Positions 43,535-52,966 of a DNA stretch of 64,000 bases are shown in pieces; position 1 is the first letter of the stretch, and each line of letters starts with the position of its first letter. A program made the position numbers and the translations under genes. The stretch is from assembly GCF_013386115.1 (NCBI RefSeq), contig NZ_JACAOR010000001.1, positions 152,639-216,638 of the forward strand. Reading direction: 5' to 3'. The notes under the pieces were generated by a model, which searched no databases, was not told the origin of the DNA, and was given only the letters and a program-made list of their open reading frames with translations. Source of the stretch: Pseudomonas gingeri. GTDB taxonomy: Bacteria; Pseudomonadota; Gammaproteobacteria; Pseudomonadales; Pseudomonadaceae.

Positions 43535-44410
43535 CTACTGGCTGCCGAACAGGCTGGTCCAGTAGATCCCCGAGTCACTCTTCGGGTCGACCGCGTAGGC
43601 GGCGCCCAGGTCGTGGAATTGCGGATTCATCAGGTTGGCGCAGTGGCCGGGACTGGCGAGCCAGCCGTCGACCACCTTGCGCCCGCTGTCCTGTCCGGCG
43701 GCGATGTTCTCGCCGATCCGCTGGGCGATATAGCCCGCCAGTTCGGCCCGGTCGCCCGGGGTATGGCCGTCGCGATCCTGGTGATCGAAGAAGTTGTTGT
43801 TGGCCATGTTGCGGCTATGGCTTTCGGCGGCCGTCGCCAGCAGTGCATTCCACACCAGCGGCGTGGTCGCGGCGAAGGCCTGGGCGCCACATTGGCGCGG
43901 CTGGGCGCGGGCACTGTTGATCAGCTCCAGCAGCTTCTGGCCTTCGGCCTGGGTATCGCCGAGGCGGGCGGTCAGCAGCGGGCGGGCGAGGACGATCCGC
44001 CACTCGTTGCCCTGGCGACTGACACCGATATCGACGAATTGCGGGTCCAGTACCACCCGGCAGAAGCTTTCCTGCACCGCCTTCATGGCCGCGCTGGCAT
44101 CGCGGGGCCCGGACAGGCTGATTGCCTGTACATTGACCATCGGGTACGCGGCACGCGCCAGCGCCTGTTGCAGGTCGCCGGCGCTGTCGGGCGGCAGGAT
44201 CAGGCGCGGGTCGGCGGCCAGCGGGGGCAACTCCAGGGAGGCCTGGTTGCCGCAGCGTTGTACCTGGCCACGGTAGCTGTTGATCGACTGCAGCAGTTGC
44301 GTTTCTTCGCTGGCCAGGGCGCTGTTGCTCAGCGTCAGGCCCAGGGTCAGGCCAAGCACCAGGCCGGCAGGCGGTACGGCAGAACGCAGGGTGGAAAACA
44401 GGACGCGCAT
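43535..44410 (-). CDS. Secreted CAP/SCP-domain protein
   Basis: The 291-residue protein has a Sec signal (cleavage after ALA near residue 33), a middle region of about 110 residues without clear family, and a C-terminal CAP (SCP/PR1) domain. CAP landmarks are LLELINSARAQPRQCG, AESHSRNMANNNFFDH, GENIAAGQ, and WLASPGHCANLMNPQFHDLGAAY. The two histidines in SHSRNM and GHCANLM are typical CAP cleft residues. Function of bacterial CAP proteins is mostly unknown; cell-wall or lipid roles are suspected. It is divergent from the cell-wall hydrolase gene. Confidence 0.85.
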   Translation of the reverse strand: MRVLFSTLRSAVPPAGLVLGLTLGLTLSNSALASEETQLLQSINSYRGQVQRCGNQASLELPPLAADPRLILPPDSAGDLQQALARAAYPMVNVQAISLSGPRDASAAMKAVQESFCRVVLDPQFVDIGVSRQGNEWRIVLARPLLTARLGDTQAEGQKLLELINSARAQPRQCGAQAFAATTPLVWNALLATAAESHSRNMANNNFFDHQDRDGHTPGDRAELAGYIAQRIGENIAAGQDSGRKVVDGWLASPGHCANLMNPQFHDLGAAYAVDPKSDSGIYWTSLFGSQ

Positions 44411-44603
44411 GGATATTTCCCTCGAACGGACTGCGCACATGATGCGCGATAGTGCCCCATGGCAGGCAAGGCCTTTTATCTCGGGCGGAGCGGGGAATGA
44501 TTTGTCCGCGCCGAGGTCAAATCGGCCAGCCAGCCTCGGATAATCTGCCCGGCCGCGGCGCGGCGACACTCCTTGGGCAGGGTTCATTCAACAGGATCGG
44601 ACC

Positions 44604-45224
44604 ATGCGCCCTATCTGGATTGCCGGCTGTCTCGCGACGGCTCTTGCCACGGGATCGGTCATCGCGGCCGAGCCGGAACCGAAACCGGAAGTCGCCATCG
44701 ACAAGGCGCAGGTCCTGGAGCAGAAAGCTGCCGACAAGGAGAGCCCGGCGGCGGAGCCCAAGGCGCCGACCCTGACCAAGGTCGAGGCGCAAGTCGTGGA
44801 CCCGGCGGGCGACGCGGCGGTGGCCGACACCATTACCTGCCTGTCGCGGACCATCTACTGGGAAGCCAAGGGCGGTCAGCCGGCCGATATGGAAGCAGTC
44901 GCCAGCGTGGTGTTGAACCGCCTGGGCCATGAAGGCTTTCCCGGGACGATCTGCGAGGTGGTCAAGCAGGGTTCCGAGAAGAAAGCCTGCCAGTTTTCCT
45001 GGTGGTGCGACGGGCGTTCGGACGAGGTGCAGGAGGAGGACCGCTACACGGTCGCCAAGGAAATCGCGCGCAAGGCCCTCAATCAGCAACTCAAGGATCG
45101 CACCCACGGCGCCATGTACTTTCATGACCGCAGCGTGACCCCGGACTGGGTCAAGCAGTACATCAAGACCGCCGAGACCGACAAGTTCCTGTTCTACAAA
45201 CCCCGGGACGACAAGGCGAAATGA
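44604..45224 (+). CDS. SleB-like cell wall hydrolase
   Basis: The 206-residue protein has a Sec signal (cleavage after IAA near residue 22), a Glu/Lys/Pro-rich linker (about 23-70) and a Hydrolase_2 (SleB) domain. TIYWEAKGGQPADMEAVASVVLNR (starting near residue 85) contains the catalytic glutamate of the lytic-transglycosylase-type site. CQFSWWCDG and HGAMYFH are further family landmarks. In Gram-negatives such proteins trim peptidoglycan rather than act on spores. Confidence 0.88.
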   Translation: MRPIWIAGCLATALATGSVIAAEPEPKPEVAIDKAQVLEQKAADKESPAAEPKAPTLTKVEAQVVDPAGDAAVADTITCLSRTIYWEAKGGQPADMEAVASVVLNRLGHEGFPGTICEVVKQGSEKKACQFSWWCDGRSDEVQEEDRYTVAKEIARKALNQQLKDRTHGAMYFHDRSVTPDWVKQYIKTAETDKFLFYKPRDDKAK

Positions 45225-45355
45225 CTTCCGCCGCCTCGATAACGGCGGCCAATCCGTGGAAATAGGCTTAAATAAGCGACAGGCGGGGCCGATAACCTTT
45301 TCACGCAGGTAGTCGGCGACCGTCGCTGGTGGGTTGCCTCACGGAGAGTTTTACC

Positions 45356-46969
45356 ATGTCCATAAAATTGCGCTTGTTCCTGCTGATCGGCACCAGCCTG
45401 CTCACCGTGCTGGTCATGAGCCTGGCCAGCTACCTGGGCAATGTGCGGATGGCGAGCGCGACGGATGACAGCCAGGTCAGCATGACGGCCCTGCGCAATC
45501 ACCTCGAAGGCGACATGATGCATGACGCCCTGCGTGCCGATGTCCTGTCGGCGATGCTCGTCGGATTGGAAAAAAGCACCAGTAGCAAGGCCGAGGTGCG
45601 CAGTTCCATCGCCGAGCACGCCACGCATTTTCGCGAAGTGCTCGACGAAAACCTCAAGCTGCCGGTCAACGACAGCCTCAAGGCGGCTCTGAACAAGATC
45701 AAGCCGAGCCTTGAAACCTATATCAATGCCGCCGAGCATATCGTCGGGCTGGCGCTCGACAACCCGCAGAGCGCCCAGCAGCAACTGGCTTCGTTCAACG
45801 CGGCGTTCAGCCAGCTGGAGGACGAGATGTCCAGCCTCAGCGGCCTGATCGAGTCGAATGCGCAATCGACCGGGGAGGGCACCCAGCGGACGATCAGCCA
45901 CGCCAACCTCACCCTCGCCGGTGTCCTGGTCGCTGGTTTGCTGTTGCTGCTTGTCCAGGGTTACTGGGTCATTCGCAGCATCATGGGGCCGTTGCAGTCC
46001 GCCAGCCGGATTGCCGAGCGGATTGCCCATGGCGACCTCAGCGAAGCCATTGTCGAACCCCAGCAACGGGACGAAGCCAGCCTGCTGATTCGCAGCCTGG
46101 CGACCATGCAGCGGGACCTGCGCAGCATGATCGAGGTGGTCCGCGGCAACGCCCATGGCGTCAGCGGCATGAGCCAGCAACTGAGTAATGGCTGCCACCA
46201 GGTGGCGGGCAGCAGCCAGCAGCAAAGCGATGCGGCCAGCACCATGGCGGCGGCGGCCAGTGAAATGACCGCGAGTATCGAGGAGATTACCCGCCATGCC
46301 GAGCGGGCCCTGGGCATGGCCAACCAGGCCGAGGCGCTGGCCAAGGACGGTGGCCGGGTGATTCACCAGGTGGTCAGCGACATGGACGAGATCGCCCGTT
46401 CGGCGCAGCAGTCGGCCCAGGTGATCCGTACGTTGGACAAGGAGTCCGAGGGGATTTTCAGCATCATCCAGGTGATCAAGGGCATTGCCGACCAGACCAA
46501 CCTGCTGGCGCTCAACGCCGCCATCGAGGCCGCCCGGGCCGGTGAACAGGGTCGCGGCTTCGCCGTGGTCGCCGACGAGGTGCGCAGCCTGGCCGGGCGC
46601 ACCAGCGCTTCGACCCAGGAAATCGCCAGCATGGTCGCGCGCATCCAGCAAAGCACGCGCGAGGCGGTCACCAGCATGGAGGCGGGTGTTGCCCAGGTCG
46701 ACCGGGGCATGGCCGTGACCGCCGATGTCGAACGCGCCATCCGCGAGATCCTCGACGCCACGCTCAATACCAGCCAACTGGTCAACGATATCTCCCGCAC
46801 GATTGGCGAGCAGAGCCTGGCCAGCAATGAAATTGCCCATCAGGTGGAAATGATTGCCGATATGTCGGTGGGCAACAGCCGGGTGATCGGCGAGACCGCC
46901 GCGACCACCGATCAGCTGTCCGCCCTGGCCGGGCAGCTTTCGCAATCGGTGGATCGCTTTCGTCTTTGA
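45356..46969 (+). CDS. Methyl-accepting chemotaxis protein
   Basis: The 537-residue receptor has a first helix (about 7-27), a periplasmic four-helix sensor (28-183), a second helix (about 184-205), HAMP and the cytoplasmic coiled coil. The signalling tip reads [20 protein letters not shown] (near 379) and is followed by [15 protein letters not shown]. The sensor is a short 4HB type without a known ligand motif. GGAGAG precedes the ATG at 45356; the GTG at 45329 only adds nine residues. No CheB/CheR-binding pentapeptide is seen at the end. Confidence 0.92.
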   Translation: MSIKLRLFLLIGTSLLTVLVMSLASYLGNVRMASATDDSQVSMTALRNHLEGDMMHDALRADVLSAMLVGLEKSTSSKAEVRSSIAEHATHFREVLDENLKLPVNDSLKAALNKIKPSLETYINAAEHIVGLALDNPQSAQQQLASFNAAFSQLEDEMSSLSGLIESNAQSTGEGTQRTISHANLTLAGVLVAGLLLLLVQGYWVIRSIMGPLQSASRIAERIAHGDLSEAIVEPQQRDEASLLIRSLATMQRDLRSMIEVVRGNAHGVSGMSQQLSNGCHQVAGSSQQQSDAASTMAAAASEMTASIEEITRHAERALGMANQAEALAKDGGRVIHQVVSDMDEIARSAQQSAQVIRTLDKESEGIFSIIQVIKGIADQTNLLALNAAIEAARAGEQGRGFAVVADEVRSLAGRTSASTQEIASMVARIQQSTREAVTSMEAGVAQVDRGMAVTADVERAIREILDATLNTSQLVNDISRTIGEQSLASNEIAHQVEMIADMSVGNSRVIGETAATTDQLSALAGQLSQSVDRFRL

Positions 46970-46977
46970 TCAGGCGC

Positions 46978-46999
46978 GCGCCGGCTGAGCGGCCGGCGC
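46978..46999. terminator. Hairpin between convergent chemoreceptor and hydrolase genes
   Basis: Perfect eight-base GC arms (GCGCCGGC and GCCGGCGC) around a six-base loop fill the 31-base gap between two convergent genes. No T-run is present. Confidence 0.5.
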
Positions 47000-47000
47000 C

Positions 47001-47888
47001 TCAAGCCAGGTAGCGACGGAACCACGCCACTGTCCTGTCCCACGCGAGCTTGGCCGCCGCTTCGTCGTAGCGGGGGGTCGAGTCGTTGTGGAAACCGTGA
47101 TTGACTCCCTGGTAGATATGCACTTCATAGGTCTTGCCGGCGGCCTTCAGGGCCTGTTCGTAGGCCGGCCAGCCGTCGGTGATGCCCTTGTCCAATTCGG
47201 CGTAGTGCAGCAACAGCGGCGCCTTGATCCTGGGCACGTCCTCGGCCTTGGGCTGACGGCCATAGAAGGGCACCGCCGCACTCAGCTCGGGATAGGCCAC
47301 GGCCGCCGCATTGGCAACCCCGCCGCCGTAGCAGAACCCGGTGATCCCGACTTTGCCGGTGGTCGCGCCATGGCTCATCAACCACTCGATGGCGGCGAAG
47401 AAGTCGTTCATGAGTTTCTCGGGGTCGACACTCTTTTGCAGGGCCACGCCTTTCTCGTCGTTGCCGGGATAGCCACCGACCGATGACAGGCCATCGGGCG
47501 CCAGGGCGACGAAGCCGGCCTTGGCGACACGCCGGGCGACGTCCTCGATATAGGGGTTGAGTCCGCGATTCTCATGCACCACCACCACCGCCGGTACCTT
47601 GCCCGTGGCCTTGGCCGGCCGGACCATATAGGCGCGGACCTGCTGGTGGCCCTTGGGCGACGGGTAGGTGATGTATTCGGCGACGATATCCGGATCGGTA
47701 AACGGCACCTGCTCGGCCAGCGCATAGTCCGGGCTCAGCGCCGCCAGCACACTGGCGGCCGCCATGCCGCCAAGGGTGAATTTTGCCGCGCGGTCGAGAA
47801 ACTCCCGGCGATTGATCCTGCCGTGGACGTAGTAATCGTAGAGTTCGAGCAGTTCAGGGGCAAAGTCCTTCGCGGTGAGACGTGCCAT
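47001..47888 (-). CDS. Tat-exported dienelactone hydrolase family protein
   Basis: The 295-residue protein has a Tat signal: NRREFLDRAAKF with the twin arginine near residue 27, then a hydrophobic stretch ending at ALA near residue 58. It is preceded by a 25-residue extension. The mature part is a dienelactone hydrolase with the nucleophile elbow GFCYGGG (catalytic Cys), the acidic residue in LLHYAELDKGI and the final histidine in NHGFHND. It should act in the periplasm on a lactone or ester; substrate unknown. It starts at ATG 47888 with AAGG upstream. Confidence 0.88.
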   Translation of the reverse strand: MARLTAKDFAPELLELYDYYVHGRINRREFLDRAAKFTLGGMAAASVLAALSPDYALAEQVPFTDPDIVAEYITYPSPKGHQQVRAYMVRPAKATGKVPAVVVVHENRGLNPYIEDVARRVAKAGFVALAPDGLSSVGGYPGNDEKGVALQKSVDPEKLMNDFFAAIEWLMSHGATTGKVGITGFCYGGGVANAAAVAYPELSAAVPFYGRQPKAEDVPRIKAPLLLHYAELDKGITDGWPAYEQALKAAGKTYEVHIYQGVNHGFHNDSTPRYDEAAAKLAWDRTVAWFRRYLA

Positions 47889-48222
47889 CGGTGCGCTACC
47901 TTTCGAGTGGATCGAGGAACCGATCCGCGCCGCCTCGCGGCGCGAATCGACTGGGCCTGGAATGGACTCATTAAAGCAGCCTTTGGCCGTTGCGAACATG
48001 CGAGTGTTGAGCAACTTTTAAAGTTTCCACTTATACAGACCTGTCATTTCTGACAGTAGTCACCCTGGTATTTATGGCATAGCCTCAATACAGGTGCCCC
48101 TCTCAAGATACTTGGAAATGCGAAAGTGGATTGATATCTGGCCAGTTGCTATGAACTGGATCGGTGGCATCGTGCTGAGCAACAGAAAGTCGAATTTTAA
48201 AAAAACAATGGAGATTCATGTC
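47889..48222. other. Intergenic region with an inverted repeat and AT-rich leader
   Basis: These 334 bases hold the divergent promoters of the hydrolase and the small plus-strand protein. From about 47990 the sequence becomes AT-rich, unlike its surroundings. CTGTCA / TGACAG arms with a four-base spacer lie at 48041-48056. Each arm resembles half of a Pho box, but they are inverted rather than direct. No gene is seen. Confidence 0.45.
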
Positions 48223-48486
48223 ATGAGTAAATCAGAACAAATCGCTCCAACACTAACCTTTGATCCACCAAGACCTGCCGCCGGCAGTCGAGCCAAAGTC
48301 AGCAGTCCGCATCTTCGCGGCCTCACTGGGTTGAGGTTTCAAGCGAACGACAAGTATGAAACTGTACCCGTTGTCCCTCTAGGCAACGGCGAATATGAGT
48401 TTACAGCGCCTCAGTACGCCGGAGGCTTTCTGATCCTGGCTGTGTTCGAGTCAACAACCCCAATTGCCAATCTGATGGTTACATAG
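48223..48486 (+). CDS. Orphan 87-residue protein of unknown function
   Basis: I recognise no family. The protein is soluble with no signal peptide. It is rich in Pro, Thr, Ala and beta-forming residues (YETVPVVPLGNGEYEFTAPQ), suggesting a small beta-sandwich. Codon use and base composition are visibly more AT-rich than the neighbours. GGAG nine bases before the ATG at 48223 supports the start; the frame continues upstream but lacks a good site there. A strong bidirectional hairpin follows. It may be a recent arrival. Convergent with the pst operon. Confidence 0.6.
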   Translation: MSKSEQIAPTLTFDPPRPAAGSRAKVSSPHLRGLTGLRFQANDKYETVPVVPLGNGEYEFTAPQYAGGFLILAVFESTTPIANLMVT

Positions 48487-48518
48487 ATTATTCATATGTT
48501 TGATTTTACTCAGATGCA

Positions 48519-48543
48519 ACCATTGCCCTCAGAGGGCAATGGT
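48519..48543. terminator. Bidirectional hairpin between the orphan gene and pstB
   Basis: Perfect 11-base arms (ACCATTGCCCT and AGGGCAATGGT) with a three-base loop lie between the convergent orphan gene and pstB. No T-run is evident. Confidence 0.7.
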
Positions 48544-48613
48544 CTGGAGTTGTCGGTGGCCGAATTATTCTTTATCCATGTGCCATTTTTATTTCGAATG
48601 TGAGAATGACCGA

Positions 48614-49393
48614 TTATCCGAACCGACCGGTGATGTAGTCCTCGGTCTGTTTCATTTTCGGGTGGGTGAAGATCGAATCGGTCTCGTCATGCTCGATCAG
48701 TTCGCCCATGAACATGAACGCCGTGTAGTCCGATACCCGGGCTGCCTGCTGCATGTTGTGGGTGACGATGATCACCGTGTACTGCTCTTTCAACTCGGTG
48801 ATCAGTTGCTCGATGCGCCCGGTGGAAATCGGGTCGAGGGCCGAGGTCGGTTCGTCCAGCAGCAGCACCTGCGGGCGCAGGGCGATGGTGCGGGCGATGC
48901 ACAGGCGCTGTTGCTGGCCGCCGGAGAGACCTTGCGCGCTCTGCTTGAGCTTGTCCTTGACCTCGTTCCACAGCGCCGCGCCGTGCAGGGCCTGTTCGAC
49001 CCGCTCATCCATTTCGTGGCGCGACAGCTTTTCGTGGTGGCGCACGGCGTAGGCGATGTTTTCGTAGATCGACATCGGAAACGGCACCGGCTTCTGGAAC
49101 ACCATGCCGACATGGCTGCGCAGGCGGTTCATCGAATAGCCGGGGGCGAGGATGTTCTCGCCGTTGAGCAACACTTCGCCACGCGCTTCCTGCTTCGGGT
49201 ACATCGCGTAGATACGGTTGAACACCCGCAGCAGGGTCGATTTGCCACAACCGGAAGGCCCGATGATCGCCGTGATGCGTTTCTCCGGGATATCCATGTC
49301 GATGGACTTCAGCGACCGCTGGTTGTTGTAGAAAAACTCCAGGCCACGAACACGGATCTTGGTGTTCTCGCTGGCAAGGTCACGGGTCTTCAT
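48614..49393 (-). CDS. pstB: Phosphate ABC transporter ATPase PstB
   Basis: The 259-residue ATPase has Walker [10 protein letters not shown] (about residues 45-53), the PstB-specific FNRIYAMYP and [16 protein letters not shown] segments, the signature LSGGQQQR, Walker [13 protein letters not shown] and the H-loop [13 protein letters not shown]. It energises phosphate import. It overlaps pstA by one base and is the last gene; no phoU follows, since a convergent orphan gene comes next. Confidence 0.96.
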   Translation of the reverse strand: MKTRDLASENTKIRVRGLEFFYNNQRSLKSIDMDIPEKRITAIIGPSGCGKSTLLRVFNRIYAMYPKQEARGEVLLNGENILAPGYSMNRLRSHVGMVFQKPVPFPMSIYENIAYAVRHHEKLSRHEMDERVEQALHGAALWNEVKDKLKQSAQGLSGGQQQRLCIARTIALRPQVLLLDEPTSALDPISTGRIEQLITELKEQYTVIIVTHNMQQAARVSDYTAFMFMGELIEHDETDSIFTHPKMKQTEDYITGRFG

Positions 49394-50265
49394 CAGGTCA
49401 GCCTATTGCGCAAAAGGATCAATCGGGAAAGCAAACTGAGCAGCAGTACGAACAGGGTCAGCACCAGGGCGCCGGCCCAGGCGAGGGAGTGCCAGTCTTC
49501 GAACGGGCTCATGGCGTACTGGAAGATCACCACCGGCACGCTGGCGATCGGCTTGAGCAGGTTGCTGCTCCAGAACTGGTTGCCGAAGGCGGTGAACAGC
49601 AGCGGGGCGGTTTCGCCGGTGATGCGCGCCAGGGCCAGCAGCACCCCGGTGACGACGCCGGCCTTGGCCGCGCGCAGGACGATCTGCAGGGTCAGTTTCC
49701 ACTGCGGTACGCCCAGGGCCAGGGCCGCCTCGCGCATGGTCGAGGGTTGCAGCTGGAGCATTTCGTCGGTGGTCCGCACCACGACCGGAATCACCAGCAG
49801 GGCGAGGGTCAGGGCCCCGGCAATGGCGGAGAAACCGACCTGGTGGTTGGTCAGCAGGTTCAACGGCAGGATCACCGCGGTGTAGACGAACAGGCCGAGT
49901 ACGATCGACGGCGCCGAGAGCAGGATGTCGTTGATGAAACGCACGATGCTGCCCAGGCGCGAGTGCCGGGCGAACTCGGCCAGCCAGACCCCGGCCATCA
50001 GGCCGATCGGGGTGCCGATCAGCAGGGCGATCGCCGACATCAGGGCACTGCCGTAGAAGGCATTCGCCAGGCCGCCTTCGCTGCCCGGCGGGGGTGTCAT
50101 ATCGGTGAACAGACGCAGGTTGAGGGCCTGGAAGCCGTTGATGATGGTGGTCAGCAGGATCCACACCAGCCAGGTCAGGCCGAACAGCGTGGCGCCGCAG
50201 CTCAGGACCATCGCCAGACGGTTCTTGAAGGCGCGGGCCCGGTAAAGACGCTCATTGCCCGTCAT
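49393..50265 (-). CDS. pstA: Phosphate ABC transporter permease PstA
   Basis: The 290-residue six-helix permease shows the PstA landmarks [17 protein letters not shown] loop, [12 protein letters not shown] and the EAA loop [21 protein letters not shown]. The GLANAFYGS segment is also typical. It pairs with PstC and overlaps it by four bases. Confidence 0.95.
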   Translation of the reverse strand: MTGNERLYRARAFKNRLAMVLSCGATLFGLTWLVWILLTTIINGFQALNLRLFTDMTPPPGSEGGLANAFYGSALMSAIALLIGTPIGLMAGVWLAEFARHSRLGSIVRFINDILLSAPSIVLGLFVYTAVILPLNLLTNHQVGFSAIAGALTLALLVIPVVVRTTDEMLQLQPSTMREAALALGVPQWKLTLQIVLRAAKAGVVTGVLLALARITGETAPLLFTAFGNQFWSSNLLKPIASVPVVIFQYAMSPFEDWHSLAWAGALVLTLFVLLLSLLSRLILLRNRLT

Positions 50266-51257
50266 AGACCTTCCTTGCGTGAGAGTCGCATGAGCATCAG
50301 TCGCGCCAATGCCAGGACGATAAAAGTGACGATGAACAGCAGGAAGCCCAGGGCGATCAGCGCCGAGCGATGCAGGTCGGTATAGGCTTCGCTGAATTCG
50401 TTGGCGATGATCGATGCGATGGAGCTGCTCGGCATCAGCAGCGAGGCCGAGAACTGCTGGGCATTGCCCAGTACGAAGGTCACCGCCATGGTTTCGCCCA
50501 GGGCCCGGCCGAGGCCGAGGAACACCCCGCCGACCACCGCCGAACGGGTGTACGGCAGGACGATGTCCCAGACCACTTCCCAGGTGGTGCCGCCCAGGGC
50601 ATAAGCGGACTCCTTGAGGGTGGTGGGAACGCTGCGAAACACCTCATGCATCACCGAGGTGATGAAGGGCATGATCATGATCGCCAGGACGATGCCGGCG
50701 GTCAGCATGCCGATGCCCAGGGGCGGGCCCTGGAACAGCGGGCCGATGCCCGGCAAGGCGCCGAGGTAGTCGTTGATCCACGGTGACAGGTGATCGGCCA
50801 TGAACGGGCCGAACACGAACAGACCCCACATGCCGTAGATGATCGAGGGAATCCCGGCCAGCAGCTCGACGGCGGAGGCCACGGGCATGCGCAGCCAGGG
50901 CGGCGCGACTTCGGTGAGGAATATCGCGATGCCGAAGCTGACGGGCACCGCGATCAGCAAGGCCAGGAAAGAGGTCACGAGGGTGCCGTAGATCGGCACC
51001 AGCGCGCCAAAGTGATTGTTGACCGCATCCCATTCGGTGCTGGTCAGGAAGTCGAGACCAAAGGTCTTGAAGGCGAGGCTGCCGCCCCACAGGGTCGAAG
51101 CCGCGATGCTTGCCAGGAGTACCAGCACCAGCATGGCGGCGCCGAACATGGTTCGCTTGAACCACAGGTCATGACGCTGGTCGCGGGCGGCCCGGCCATC
51201 ACTGGCCGTATCGCTGCTGTAGGTGGACAGGGCCAGGGGCTGGACGGTGTCGTTCAT
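50262..51257 (-). CDS. pstC: Phosphate ABC transporter permease PstC
   Basis: The 331-residue permease has an N-terminal soluble stretch of about 35 residues, then six helices. Conserved segments include FGALVPIYGTLVTS, AGIPSIIYGMWGLFVFGP and the EAA loop LKESAYALGGTTWEVVWDIVLPY. I take the ATG at 51257; a TTG five codons upstream is less likely. A hairpin lies between it and pstS. Confidence 0.94.
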   Translation of the reverse strand: MNDTVQPLALSTYSSDTASDGRAARDQRHDLWFKRTMFGAAMLVLVLLASIAASTLWGGSLAFKTFGLDFLTSTEWDAVNNHFGALVPIYGTLVTSFLALLIAVPVSFGIAIFLTEVAPPWLRMPVASAVELLAGIPSIIYGMWGLFVFGPFMADHLSPWINDYLGALPGIGPLFQGPPLGIGMLTAGIVLAIMIMPFITSVMHEVFRSVPTTLKESAYALGGTTWEVVWDIVLPYTRSAVVGGVFLGLGRALGETMAVTFVLGNAQQFSASLLMPSSSIASIIANEFSEAYTDLHRSALIALGFLLFIVTFIVLALARLMLMRLSRKEGL

Positions 51258-51277
51258 TATTACTCTGCTCAAGTCCC

Positions 51278-51305
51278 GTCATCCGACCGCTGGCGGCCGG
51301 ACGAC
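51278..51305 (-). terminator. Attenuator-type hairpin between pstS and pstC
   Basis: GTCGTCCGGCCGC can pair with GCGGTCGGATGAC on the minus-strand RNA, using two G-U pairs, with a tiny loop. It lies directly after the pstS stop and probably limits read-through so that the binding protein is made in excess. Confidence 0.55.
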
Positions 51306-51327
51306 GAGAGGTTTCAGGCGGGCTGGA

Positions 51328-52347
51328 TCAATGGGTGAAGTCGGATTTCCAGTAGCCTTCGATGCGCTTGACCAGCGAATCGGGCAGGGCTACGTAGTCC
51401 AGCGAGGCCGCTTGTTGCTGGCCGTTTTCCAGGGACCACTTGAAGAAGTTGAAGGCGGCCGCGCTCTGCTCGGCATTCTTCGGCTGCTTGTACATGATGA
51501 TCCAGGTGGTCGCGGTGATCGGCCATGCGGCGTCGCCCGGAGCGTTGGTCATGATCAGGTTGAAGTCCTTGGCGCTGGACCAGTCGGCGGTATCGGCGGC
51601 GGCCTGGAAGGCCTTGGCGTTAGGCTGGACGAATTTGCCGGAGGCGTTCTTCAGCTGCGCGTGGGTCATCTTGTTCTGCAGGGCGTAGGCGTATTCGACG
51701 TAGCCGATCGAGTTCTTGATCTGCTTCACGTAGGCCGAGACACCCTCGTTGCCCTTGCCACCCACACCGACCGGCCAAGGCACGGTGGTGCCGAAGCCGA
51801 TCTTGGCTTTCCAGTCGGCGCTGGCCTTGTCCAGGTAGTTGGTGAAGTTGAACGAAGTGCCCGAGCCATCGGAGCGGTGCACGACGGTGATCTTCGCGTC
51901 AGGCAGTTTCAGGCCCGGGTTGAGGGCGACGATGGCCGGGTCGTTCCAGGAACTGATGGTGCCCAGGAAGATCTTCGCCAGGGTTTCGCCGTCGAGCTTG
52001 AGTTGGCCGGCAGCGACGCCTTCGATGTTCATCACCGGCACGATGCCGCCGATCACGCTGGGGAACTGGCCCAGGCCACCGGCCTTGAGTTCGTCAGCCG
52101 ACAGTGGGGCGTCGGAAGCGCCGAAGTCCACGGTCGCGGCCTTGATCTGGGCGATACCGCCACCGGAGCCGATGGACTGGTAGTTGATGCGGTTGCTGGA
52201 GGTCTTGCTGTAGTCCTGGGACCATTTGGACAGCACCGGAAAGACGAAGCTGGAGCCGGCACCGGTCACGTCGGTGGCATGAGCAACGCCGCTCAGGCAG
52301 AGAGAAGCCAGCAGGACCGACAGGCGTTTTTTTGTCAGCAAAATCAC
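51328..52347 (-). CDS. pstS: Periplasmic phosphate-binding protein PstS
   Basis: The 339-residue protein has a Sec signal of 24 residues ending VAHA, and the mature start DVTGAGSSFVFPVLSKW. Phosphate-contacting segments typical of PstS are visible: GSGGGIAQI, DFGASDAPL, and HRSDGSGTSFNFT. I prefer the GTG at 52347, because AGGT lies six bases upstream, over the GTG at 52365 that would lengthen the signal's charged end. It feeds PstCAB. As phoU is absent here, this could be a second Pst system of the genome. Confidence 0.94.
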   Translation of the reverse strand: MILLTKKRLSVLLASLCLSGVAHATDVTGAGSSFVFPVLSKWSQDYSKTSSNRINYQSIGSGGGIAQIKAATVDFGASDAPLSADELKAGGLGQFPSVIGGIVPVMNIEGVAAGQLKLDGETLAKIFLGTISSWNDPAIVALNPGLKLPDAKITVVHRSDGSGTSFNFTNYLDKASADWKAKIGFGTTVPWPVGVGGKGNEGVSAYVKQIKNSIGYVEYAYALQNKMTHAQLKNASGKFVQPNAKAFQAAADTADWSSAKDFNLIMTNAPGDAAWPITATTWIIMYKQPKNAEQSAAAFNFFKWSLENGQQQAASLDYVALPDSLVKRIEGYWKSDFTH

Positions 52348-52416
52348 GGCAATACCTCGATGCACAGGGTTGGGTGAAAGGGTTCATAAGTCAGACTGAT
52401 AGCGATTTAATGCCTG

Positions 52417-52450
52417 AAATATTTCTTTCTGATGACATGAAGAAATATTT
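52417..52450. promoter_or_regulatory. Long inverted repeat upstream of pstS
   Basis: Perfect 11-base AT-rich arms (AAATATTTCTT and AAGAAATATTT) flank a 12-base spacer, about 70 bases upstream of the pstS start. It could be a regulator site. I do not see a convincing direct-repeat Pho box here. Confidence 0.5.
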
Positions 52451-52594
52451 AGTAATGGTGGGATTGTTGCGATCTACGTGGTTTTGATATTTGGAAATGG
52501 CGCAGCAAGGCATTCCACAGGTGGCGTGGCGCCATGACGATTGTCGGTAGCGTATGATGGGCGTTTTGATGTCGTTCGCCACAAGGATTCATCG

Positions 52595-52726
52595 ATGCTG
52601 CCGAGTAAACGCGACCAGGCCCGTACCGAGGGGCTGCTGGTCGCCACCCTGACTGCAGCCTGCCCGCGCGACAATGCCGGAAGCTGGCGGCCGCGCCTGG
52701 CGCGCAAGCGTCCCGGGCGAGGCTAA
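52595..52726 (+). CDS. Possible 43-residue small protein upstream of the DUF1289 gene
   Basis: An open frame begins at ATG 52595 with AAGGA seven bases upstream and ends three bases before the DUF1289 start. The product is basic (Arg/Lys-rich ends) and resembles no family I know. The ribosome binding site and tight spacing make a small gene or a coupling leader possible, but the composition could be chance. Confidence 0.35.
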   Translation: MLPSKRDQARTEGLLVATLTAACPRDNAGSWRPRLARKRPGRG

Positions 52727-52729
52727 GGC

Positions 52730-52912
52730 ATGGCCAAGGAGATCGATAATCCCTGTATTTCAGTGTGCCAGCTCAGCGGCGAGCTGTGCGTCAGCTGTGG
52801 CCGCACCAAGGACGACATCCGCAAATGGAAGCGCATGAAGCGGCCGGAGAAGATGGCCGCCGTTCAGAGGGCGAAACTGCAAATGAGAAGCCTGCAGAAA
52901 AAGAATGCCTGA
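52730..52912 (+). CDS. DUF1289 small cysteine protein
   Basis: The 60-residue protein starts with NPCISVCQLSGELCVSCGRT, the four-cysteine pattern of DUF1289, followed by the ARTxxEI-like DDIRKWKRM segment and a basic tail. The cysteines probably bind zinc or an iron-sulfur cluster. Role unknown; family members are common and short in Proteobacteria. Confidence 0.88.
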   Translation: MAKEIDNPCISVCQLSGELCVSCGRTKDDIRKWKRMKRPEKMAAVQRAKLQMRSLQKKNA

Positions 52913-52932
52913 GGGCACCTGCAGGCTGTTCG

Positions 52933-52947
52933 CTGGCCGGCGGCCAG
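52933..52947. terminator. Small hairpin between convergent DUF1289 and YecA genes
   Basis: CTGGCC / GGCCAG arms with a three-base loop lie 20 bases after the DUF1289 stop. Weak; no T-run. Confidence 0.35.
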
Positions 52948-52966
52948 TATGGGTGAGGAAATCTGC

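Noticed and set aside
52366..52540. Pho box upstream of pstS
   Set aside because: Only single TGTCAT-like half sites are visible, without a direct repeat at the right spacing.
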